DNA of 11,854 nt. Origin: Saprospiraceae bacterium. GTDB lineage: Bacteria; Bacteroidota; Bacteroidia; Chitinophagales; Saprospiraceae. Numbering within the stretch: position 1 is the first letter of the stretch; each line of letters begins with the position of its first letter. The notes under the pieces are model-generated. The model ran no database searches. It was not told the origin of the DNA and saw only the letters and a program-made list of their open reading frames with translations. Positions 6,986 to 11,854 of this stretch are shown one piece after another. The translations under genes and the position numbers were made by a program. The DNA lies in contig JADZBJ010000148.1 in the NCBI GenBank assembly GCA_020852155.1, forward strand, positions 1 through 11,854, given 5' to 3'.

Positions 6986-6992
6986 CAATAAA

Positions 6993-7224
6993 CGCCAATG
7001 ACGCTATAAATGCAAGGTTTTGATATTGAAACTTTGTAAAAACGTAGCCCCAACGGGGCGTAACGTCGGTAGCCTGAAAAATGTAAAAAATACCGAGGTG
7101 CGTAGCACCGTAACGTCGGTTACGTGTGACCGACGTTACGGTGCTACGCACCTTATCATATTTCTGCGATCATGTTCTACCGACGTTTTGCCCCGCTGGG
7201 GCTACGTTTTTAGCGTCATTGGCG
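6993..7224. repeat. Nested inverted-repeat element of about 232 bp between convergent genes
   Basis: Three arm pairs nest around one centre. Outermost, 6993-7006 and 7211-7224 match over 14 bp. Then 7038-7072 and 7177-7211 match at 32 of 35 positions. Innermost, 7096-7120 and 7129-7153 are a perfect 25-bp stem with an 8-nt loop. The element contains four units, two forward (7047-7070, 7097-7120) and two reversed (7129-7152, 7179-7202), spaced 50 nt on each side. Each unit has a 13-nt head that is a 5-bp stem with a 3-nt loop (GCCCC/GGGGC in the outer pair, GGTGC/GCACC in the inner pair), followed by the core GTAACGTCGGT; the last reversed unit has a slightly altered core. It looks like a miniature dispersed repeat that can also end transcription from both sides. 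No transposase gene and no clear target duplication are visible. Short reading frames crossing it are translations of the repeat. Confidence 0.85.
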
Positions 7225-7252
7225 GTGAGTCTGGCCGATAACAAACCAAGCG

Positions 7253-9106
7253 TTACTCGCCCTTCGTCCAAACGTTATTTTCCAGATCAATATCTGCCAT
7301 GCGGCGCTGAGGGTCAATCTCGATTTTAGTGATCTTTTTCATGCGCTCCGGAATTTCAAACTCGAATTCAGGATCTACCCAGCGATGGTCGGGAAGGATG
7401 GTACGAGGGAGTTTGTTTTCCGGCTGTTTTGCGCCGCGCATCGTTTCGAGTGGCGCGTAGAAAATTTCCTGATCGCCATCGGAATACGTCACCAGAATAT
7501 CCAGCGGCATGGCCATGCGGCCCTTGCGTTCGATGACCACGCGGGTTGTTTTACGACCCTCTTTTTCCACGAGTTTTATGCCATAGTCAATGGTATTCAA
7601 GGTATTACACCAGTCTTCGCGGTACCAGTCGAGTTCGAGACCGCTTTGTTTTTCGAACACCCGAATCACATCATTGGCATTCGGATGTTTGAATTTCCAG
7701 GTGTTAAAATAACGCAGCAGGCCTTTGTCAAAAGCGTCTTTACCCACGATATACTCCATCTGGTGCAGGAATACAGCGCCTTTCACGTAAGCCGCCAACG
7801 AGTACGCATAGTTGGTGTTAAAATGGTCGGCATGCGTCGTCAACGGTTCTTCCTTGCCGCTGGTGGCTAATGCAACATACGAATCGTAGGTGCTTTCCTG
7901 CGGATTGTCAACCGCTTTACGGCCGGGCAGCAGCCCCTCGCGGATGAGTTCATTTTCGACAATATTTTCGGCGTAGGACGTAAATCCTTCATCCATCCAG
8001 CCATACAGGCTTTCGTTTGAGCCAAGGATCATCTGATACCAGGAGTGCAGTTGCTCGTGGACGGCCACCCCTACCAGCGAATTCAACGGGCGTTTGCCTG
8101 TAATTAAAGTTGCCAGCGGGTATTCCATGCCGCCGTCGCCTCCTTGAATAAAGCTGTACTCACGGTAAGGGTATTTGCCGAAATGCTCATTCATGATGGT
8201 GCGGGCGCGACTCATGATGGCGGGCATTTTCTCCCATTGTTCGTCGTAGCCTTTGCCTTTTTTCCAGAAAAAGCGCATGATAGAGCCGTCTTGCGCTACG
8301 ATATTCCTTTGCGTGTATTCCGGGTCGGCAGCCCAGGCAAAATCATGCACATTGGGCGTTTTGAAATGCCAGGTCAGTTTGTCGCCATCGGGCTGGCGCA
8401 CGGTTGTGCCTGCAGTTTCGTAGCCATAGCCGATTTCCTCAGGATTCTGGAGGTAACCGCCGGCTGCGACGACGTATTTTTTATCTATTTTGATGGTAAC
8501 ATCAAAATCTCCCCAAATACCGTAGAACTCGCGGGCGATATACGGGTTGGCATGCCAGCCTTGCTGGTCATACTCGCACATTTTCGGGTACCACTGCGTC
8601 ATGGAAAGGCGCACGCCTTCAGCGTTGTCGCGGCCTGAACGGCGGACTTGTAGCGGAACCTGCGCATCCCATGTCATGTCAAACTTTACCGTAGCGCCGG
8701 GCGCTATTGGTGTTGGCAGTGTCACTTCCAGGATGGTGCCATTGGTTTCAAATGTCGCTTTTTGCCCGTCAAGTTGCAGGCTGCGCACTTTGATATAGCC
8801 GATTTCTTCCGGCTTCAGGGCTGCGATGCGGCCGCCTACGCGCGGGTCAGCATCGGCAATGGTACGCGAGCGCACGTCCATCACACTTCCGGGCTGAAAT
8901 GCGTTAAAATAGAGGTGCCAAAAAGCACGGGTCAGCGTATCCGGGCTGTTGTTCGTATAAGTAATCGTCTGGCTTCCGGTGTATTGATTGCTTGCGGCGT
9001 CCATATCAATCATCATCTGATAGTCGGCGTGTTGTTGCCAATACTGGGCCTGAGCGACATGTGTGAACACCAGAGCAAGGAATGCTGTGAAAAATATTTT
9101 TTGCAT
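7253..9106 (-). CDS. M1-family metallopeptidase (aminopeptidase N-like), secreted
   Basis: The 617-residue zinc peptidase has a Sec signal peptide at its N-terminus with likely cleavage after AQA near residue 20, so it acts in the periplasm or outside, trimming peptides from their N-terminus. The N-terminal beta domain runs to about residue 215. The catalytic domain carries HEQLH (His350, Glu351, His354) and the third zinc ligand Glu373 in DEGF, exactly 19 residues after His354 as in the gluzincin pattern. The substrate-binding motif is GGMEY (325-329) in place of the classical GAMEN, and the transition-state Tyr is probably Tyr440 in YVKG. The protein ends shortly after a beta-rich stretch, and I see no type IX secretion domain or extra C-terminal domain. 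Specificity is unknown. A perfect -7 box lies about 80 nt upstream on the same strand. It converges on pth. Confidence 0.93.
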   Translation of the reverse strand: MQKIFFTAFLALVFTHVAQAQYWQQHADYQMMIDMDAASNQYTGSQTITYTNNSPDTLTRAFWHLYFNAFQPGSVMDVRSRTIADADPRVGGRIAALKPEEIGYIKVRSLQLDGQKATFETNGTILEVTLPTPIAPGATVKFDMTWDAQVPLQVRRSGRDNAEGVRLSMTQWYPKMCEYDQQGWHANPYIAREFYGIWGDFDVTIKIDKKYVVAAGGYLQNPEEIGYGYETAGTTVRQPDGDKLTWHFKTPNVHDFAWAADPEYTQRNIVAQDGSIMRFFWKKGKGYDEQWEKMPAIMSRARTIMNEHFGKYPYREYSFIQGGDGGMEYPLATLITGKRPLNSLVGVAVHEQLHSWYQMILGSNESLYGWMDEGFTSYAENIVENELIREGLLPGRKAVDNPQESTYDSYVALATSGKEEPLTTHADHFNTNYAYSLAAYVKGAVFLHQMEYIVGKDAFDKGLLRYFNTWKFKHPNANDVIRVFEKQSGLELDWYREDWCNTLNTIDYGIKLVEKEGRKTTRVVIERKGRMAMPLDILVTYSDGDQEIFYAPLETMRGAKQPENKLPRTILPDHRWVDPEFEFEIPERMKKITKIEIDPQRRMADIDLENNVWTKGE

Positions 9107-9185
9107 GAAAATCTAAATAGTGAAAAGGAAAGTATGCGAAGCGAATGGGTTGTTTAAAATCAGGCTCAAAAATACACCGGACTTT

Positions 9186-9193
9186 CAAAGGTA
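9186..9193 (-). promoter_or_regulatory. -7 box of the M1 peptidase promoter
   Basis: CAAAGGTA on the plus strand reads TACCTTTG on the minus strand, an exact match to TAnnTTTG. Transcription would start near 9178, giving a leader of about 70 nt. No clear TTTG-type -33 element is found at the expected distance. Confidence 0.6.
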
Positions 9194-9255
9194 GTCTTTC
9201 AACGCTGATTAAATCGAAGGCCGTACATGCCCCGTACACTCCGGGCTGTTTTTTC

Positions 9256-9263
9256 TATCTTTG
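9256..9263 (+). promoter_or_regulatory. -7 box of the DUF6580 gene promoter
   Basis: TATCTTTG is an exact match to the Bacteroidota -7 consensus, with the C/G-rich bases that often follow it. The start would fall near 9270, leaving a leader of about 110 nt before the ATG at 9382. The upstream -33 element is not recognisable. This box and that of the M1 gene lie about 60 bp apart and point away from each other. Confidence 0.6.
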
Positions 9264-9381
9264 CCGCACGAAAGCAGTTTTGAATCAGTTTTTGAACACA
9301 TCACGAGGCAAAATCTTTATTGCCACGTTTACGATGACCAAAAACATATAAATCCTGATCTAAACTCAGACTTGTACTGAC

Positions 9382-9918
9382 ATGAATATTCGTTTGGCAT
9401 TTGCCTTTATTTTGATGGCGGCAATCGTGCGCCTCCTCCCACACCCGCAAAACGTCACGCCTCTGGCAGCGATGGGCCTCTTTGGCGCAGCCTATTTTCA
9501 GCGCAAATGGCTGGCATTTTTGTTGCCGATGGCAGCGCTTTTTGTGAGTGACCTGGTGTTGAACAATTTGATTTACAGCCACATGTTTGATGGCGGGTTT
9601 GTCTGGATGACTTCCGGCTGGATTTATGCCGCATTCGCGCTTGTAATTGGCGTCGGACTGATGGCTTTCAATCAGCGTGTTACAGCAAAACGCGTTCTGG
9701 CGGCGACCATTGCATCCAGCATCGTGTTCTTTTTAGTCACCAATTTCTGGTCATGGTCATCCTTCCCGATGTACCCCAAGACACCCGGCGGTTTGCTGGC
9801 TTGCTACATTGCCGGACTGCCTTTTTTGCTGAATAGTTTGCTGGGCGACATCTTTTTTGCCTTTGTGATGTTTGGCGCGTACGAATGGCTGACGCGCAAG
9901 CAATTGGCCAAAGCCTGA
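9382..9918 (+). CDS. DUF6580 family putative membrane transport protein
   Basis: This 178-residue integral membrane protein shows about five hydrophobic segments spread over its whole length. The N-terminal run RLLPHPQNVTPLAAMGLFGAAYF (residues 17-39; Arg17, Pro20, Pro22, Asn24, Pro27 and the small-residue stretch) is the recognisable mark of the DUF6580 family. LFVSDLVLN and LPFLLNSLLGDIFFAFVMFG with their membrane-embedded Asp residues are further conserved spots. The family resembles substrate-binding (S) components of ECF vitamin transporters in size and topology, but no substrate has been established that I know of, and no ECF ATPase or T component is adjacent. The gene has its own -7 box and a leader of about 110 nt. 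A stable hairpin lies 28 nt after the stop. Confidence 0.82.
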   Translation: MNIRLAFAFILMAAIVRLLPHPQNVTPLAAMGLFGAAYFQRKWLAFLLPMAALFVSDLVLNNLIYSHMFDGGFVWMTSGWIYAAFALVIGVGLMAFNQRVTAKRVLAATIASSIVFFLVTNFWSWSSFPMYPKTPGGLLACYIAGLPFLLNSLLGDIFFAFVMFGAYEWLTRKQLAKA

Positions 9919-9945
9919 TTTTTTCCTGAAATGTAACTGTTTAGG

Positions 9946-9985
9946 TTACACCCAATTCAGGTGGTTTTGCCTGTTTTGGGTGTAA
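9946..9985. other. Stable hairpin between the DUF6580 and thioesterase genes
   Basis: TTACACCCAA (9946-9955) and TTGGGTGTAA (9976-9985) pair perfectly over 10 bp. After a symmetric TT/TT internal mismatch, CAGG (9958-9961) pairs with CCTG (9970-9973) around an 8-nt loop. A further 6-bp palindrome, TGTAAC/GTTACA (9932-9937 and 9945-9950), overlaps the left arm and could form an alternative fold. No T tract follows on either strand, so this is not a standard intrinsic terminator. The rest of the gap up to 10174 holds only a small palindrome (10034-10048, AACAAA/TTTGTT) and no clear promoter. Confidence 0.7.
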
Positions 9986-10174
9986 TGTGATGTTCATTAT
10001 TGCTTGCCGCGATAGTTTTTCATTTCGCAGGCAAACAAAGCGTTTGTTCGGAATCGGATTTGTGCCGAAACCCAAACACATGCTCATTACATAATATAAA
10101 TGTGTTGTGATTTTCGCGGTTTGAAAATACTGGAACAACCTGCAAAACCTTGAAAATTGCTTTCATCCTGAAAT

Positions 10175-10711
10175 ATGACTAAAAAAGCGCCAGTACCCAA
10201 AAAAGTGTCCGACAGCCGAACCGTGATGACGGAGCTCATTATGCCGAACGACACCAACCCGATGAACAACCTGATGGGCGGTTATTTAATGCGGTGGATG
10301 GATATTGTCTGTGCTATTTGTGCCGGAAAGCACTGCGAAGCACATGTCGTAACAGCGGCAGTTGACCATATCTCGTTCCAAAACCCCATACATCTTGGCG
10401 ATGTTATCACCCTGGAGGCTGTCGTTACCAGAGCCTTCAATACCTCGGTTGAAGTGTACGTCGAAGTATTTGCCAACGACATCAAAGGGCAACACCCGCG
10501 TCGCTGCAATCATGCCTACTTTACGTTCGTCGCACTCGATGATAAAAAGAAAAACCCGGTACCAGTACCGCCGGTTTTACCTTTATCGAACGAGGAGCAA
10601 CAACTCTTCGAAGGCGCCGCCCGCCGTCGTGAACTACGCCTGATCCTGAGCGGCCGTATCAAGGCAAAAGATGCTACCGAAGTCAGGAAATTCTTTTCCG
10701 ATCTGGAATAA
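10175..10711 (+). CDS. Acyl-CoA thioesterase, hotdog fold (YciA/ACOT-like)
   Basis: The 178-residue cytosolic protein is a single hotdog-domain acyl-CoA hydrolase that splits fatty acyl-CoA into free acid and CoA. The active-site region NPMNNLMGGYLMRWMD is diagnostic, with Asn28, Gly35-Gly36 and Asp43 in the positions seen in YciA and eukaryotic ACOT proteins. VVTAAVDHISFQNPIHLGDVI is the central helix-strand part, and NTSVEVYVEV followed by AYFTFVALD completes the fold. The C-terminal part from about residue 130 is charged and Pro-rich, then helical, as in other Bacteroidota members. Chain-length preference cannot be read from sequence. The gene is followed by a very strong hairpin terminator shared with the oppositely oriented HesB/IscA gene. 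It probably has its own promoter in the 256-nt gap upstream, but I could not place it. Confidence 0.9.
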   Translation: MTKKAPVPKKVSDSRTVMTELIMPNDTNPMNNLMGGYLMRWMDIVCAICAGKHCEAHVVTAAVDHISFQNPIHLGDVITLEAVVTRAFNTSVEVYVEVFANDIKGQHPRRCNHAYFTFVALDDKKKNPVPVPPVLPLSNEEQQLFEGAARRRELRLILSGRIKAKDATEVRKFFSDLE

Positions 10712-10722
10712 AAACGGATACA

Positions 10723-10761
10723 AAAATGGCCTGCAAGACAATTCATCTTGCAGGCCATTTT
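10723..10761. terminator. Bidirectional intrinsic terminator between convergent genes
   Basis: AAAATGGCCTGCAAGA (10723-10738) and TCTTGCAGGCCATTTT (10746-10761) form a perfect 16-bp stem with a 7-nt loop. A-rich left and T-rich right ends let it terminate transcription from both sides, 11 nt after the thioesterase stop and 40 nt after the HesB/IscA stop. Confidence 0.9.
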
Positions 10762-10801
10762 AAGCCTTAATGGTTATCCCAAAAGGCAATTATTGAGTGT
10801 T

Positions 10802-11170
10802 TTAAGCCGAAAACGACGTTCCGCAACCACAGGTACTTTTGGCATTCGGATTTTCAAAGGTAAAACCGCGATTGTCCAGACCACTGTGAAAATCAATTTC
10901 CATACCCAGCAGGTAAATAGCATGGGCTTTATTCATCACGACAGGAATGCCGCTGATTTCAAAATGCTCGTCATTTTCCTGAACGGTATCAAAACCCAGT
11001 ACGTATGAAAAACCTGAGCATCCGCCGCCTTTAACGCCTACGCGCAGTGCATGGTCAGCAGGTATGTTTTGTTCGTTGCGAATCAAATTGAGTTGTTCCA
11101 CAGCGCCCTGAGTCAACGAAATTGGCGTTGTTTGCGTTGCGGATTCGGATGTTTCAAGTATATCGCCCAT
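10802..11170 (-). CDS. HesB/IscA-type iron-sulfur cluster assembly protein
   Basis: The 122-residue protein belongs to the A-type carrier family (IscA, SufA, ErpA), which carries Fe-S clusters from the assembly scaffold to target enzymes. The three conserved cysteines are all present: Cys51 in GGGCSGFSY and Cys114 and Cys116 in the C-terminal CGCG motif. ISLTQGAVEQL and GMEIDF are the usual family blocks. The N-terminus carries about 15 residues (Thr/Ser/Gln rich) ahead of the conserved domain, so a later start is conceivable, but no other suitable ATG precedes ISLT. Bacteroidota usually make clusters with the SUF machinery; no suf gene is adjacent, and whether this copy is SufA- or ErpA-like cannot be told. 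A -7 box lies about 30 nt upstream. Confidence 0.92.
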   Translation of the reverse strand: MGDILETSESATQTTPISLTQGAVEQLNLIRNEQNIPADHALRVGVKGGGCSGFSYVLGFDTVQENDEHFEISGIPVVMNKAHAIYLLGMEIDFHSGLDNRGFTFENPNAKSTCGCGTSFSA

Positions 11171-11200
11171 GTGTTATAAACTTACGTCAAAAAAGAGTTG

Positions 11201-11208
11201 CAAAAGTA
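11201..11208 (-). promoter_or_regulatory. -7 box of the HesB/IscA gene promoter
   Basis: CAAAAGTA on the plus strand is TACTTTTG on the minus strand, an exact TAnnTTTG match. The inferred start near 11194 gives a leader of about 24 nt. Confidence 0.6.
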
Positions 11209-11237
11209 AGCAATAAACAAGGTTCGTAGCACCTTTG

Positions 11238-11254
11238 TTCAGAAATTGTCTGAA
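11238..11254. other. Small palindrome in the divergent intergenic region
   Basis: TTCAGA (11238-11243) and TCTGAA (11249-11254) form a 6-bp inverted repeat with a 5-nt spacer, flanked by TTGTT and AACAA. It sits between the divergent HesB/IscA and membrane-anchored protein genes, so it could be an operator; nothing identifies a regulator. Confidence 0.35.
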
Positions 11255-11289
11255 TAAACAATCATCACCACATCATTACATCATAAAAG

Positions 11290-11814
11290 ATGGAACAAAT
11301 ACTCGAGATACTTAAATACGTACTGCCTGCCGCGATCGTTTTTGCAACGGCCTATTTTTTACTGAAAAGTCATCTGGACAATCGGTTGGCCCTGGAGCGA
11401 CTTCGAATGCGCAATGATTCCATGAAACTGACCCTGCCCATTCGTTTGCAAGCCTATGAACGGCTGACGTTGTTGTGCGAACGGGCCTCCATCCAAAATA
11501 CTTTGCTGCGCGTCCGTATGCCGGAAATGAATGTCGGCGAATTGCGCGGTGCGCTCCTGCTGGCTATTAGTCAGGAGTTTGAGCACAACACCTCACAACA
11601 GTTATACGTATCTGAAACCCTTTGGAAAATCATCTCTTTAGCCAAGAACGATACGCTCGCACTGGTGGCCAATATCGCACCGGAACTGAATAAAACCGAC
11701 GACGCCGACCTGCTGGCTTCGGCCTTGATGCAGGAACTGGAATCACGCGCTTTTGACACCTCAATGCAACGCGCGCTGATGGCTATTCGCACCGAAGCCG
11801 GACAGTTGTTCTGA
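11290..11814 (+). CDS. Conserved Bacteroidota protein with one N-terminal membrane anchor, function unknown
   Basis: The 174-residue protein has a single hydrophobic segment at about residues 8-25 (ILKYVLPAAIVFATAYFLL), followed by a positively charged, helical cytoplasmic part, which suggests an N-out membrane anchor with the bulk inside the cell. The blocks TLPIRLQAYERLTLLCERA and SQEFEHNTSQQLYVSETLW look strongly conserved from my memory of similar proteins in other Bacteroidota, a family I believe is catalogued as DUF7935, though I am not certain of the identifier. No catalytic motif is apparent; the even spacing of charged and hydrophobic residues fits an all-helical scaffold. It starts 119 nt from the divergent HesB/IscA gene. 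The last 40 nt of the window after its stop show nothing recognisable. Confidence 0.75.
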   Translation: MEQILEILKYVLPAAIVFATAYFLLKSHLDNRLALERLRMRNDSMKLTLPIRLQAYERLTLLCERASIQNTLLRVRMPEMNVGELRGALLLAISQEFEHNTSQQLYVSETLWKIISLAKNDTLALVANIAPELNKTDDADLLASALMQELESRAFDTSMQRALMAIRTEAGQLF

Positions 11815-11854
11815 TCTGTCGCCTGCGGAAAATTCCAGCATGCAATACATGCCC

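Noticed and set aside
6882..7241. Two short open frames (minus 6882-7151, plus 7020-7241) across the nested inverted repeat
   Set aside because: They are translations of the repeat arms and carry the same words on both strands; frames of this sort through palindromic repeats are usually spurious.
7385..7870. 161-residue plus-strand open frame within the M1 peptidase gene
   Set aside because: The minus-strand M1 gene is complete with catalytic motifs; the plus-strand frame shows no family features.
9941..10138. 65-residue minus-strand open frame in the gap before the thioesterase gene
   Set aside because: There is no promoter, no recognisable family and it runs through the 40-nt hairpin; coding function is not supported.
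11230..11237. CACCTTTG as a -7 box for the gene at 11290
   Set aside because: It lacks the TA of TAnnTTTG, which is the most characteristic part of the element.

Overview
The window reads as ordinary chromosome of a member of the Bacteroidota, possibly of the Saprospirales/Chitinophagales side (the phylum is well supported, the order is a guess). Evidence: a very short primary sigma factor of the Bacteroidota type (289 aa) with its characteristic N-terminus; several perfect Bacteroidota -7 boxes (TAnnTTTG) upstream of genes; start codons without Shine-Dalgarno sequences; a LolD-type ATPase, a DUF6580 membrane protein and a C-terminal endonuclease/exonuclease/phosphatase fragment, all of types common in that phylum.

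Layout. The first six genes run rightward: a truncated endonuclease/exonuclease/phosphatase-family protein (end at 461), dihydrolipoyl dehydrogenase (591-1988), a LolD-like ABC ATPase (2106-2759), a lipoprotein alkaline phosphatase (2878-4023), a Tat-exported class V aminotransferase (4095-5375), then the primary sigma factor and peptidyl-tRNA hydrolase as a probable two-gene operon (5471-6913). A leftward M1-family metallopeptidase (7253-9106) converges on pth. It diverges from a rightward pair: a DUF6580 membrane protein (9382-9918) and an acyl-CoA thioesterase (10175-10711). A leftward HesB/IscA-type iron-sulfur protein (10802-11170) converges on the thioesterase across a near-ideal bidirectional terminator. 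A rightward small membrane-anchored protein (11290-11814) closes the window.

The genes are mostly housekeeping and do not form one pathway. Three exported proteins (alkaline phosphatase, aminotransferase, M1 peptidase) suggest periplasmic or surface nutrient scavenging, but nothing in the sequence ties them into one system.

The unusual content lies between the genes. Four gaps hold distinct structured repeats: an octamer ladder that folds back on itself before lpd (473-579); a ladder of 17-nt palindromes with 25-nt period between lpd and lolD (1989-2098); a heptamer ladder ending exactly at the aminotransferase ATG (4060-4094); and a nested inverted-repeat element of about 232 bp between the convergent pth and M1 genes (6993-7224), whose four units share a fixed core but carry different, individually self-complementary heads. 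I see no defence system, CRISPR array, transposase, tRNA or rRNA.
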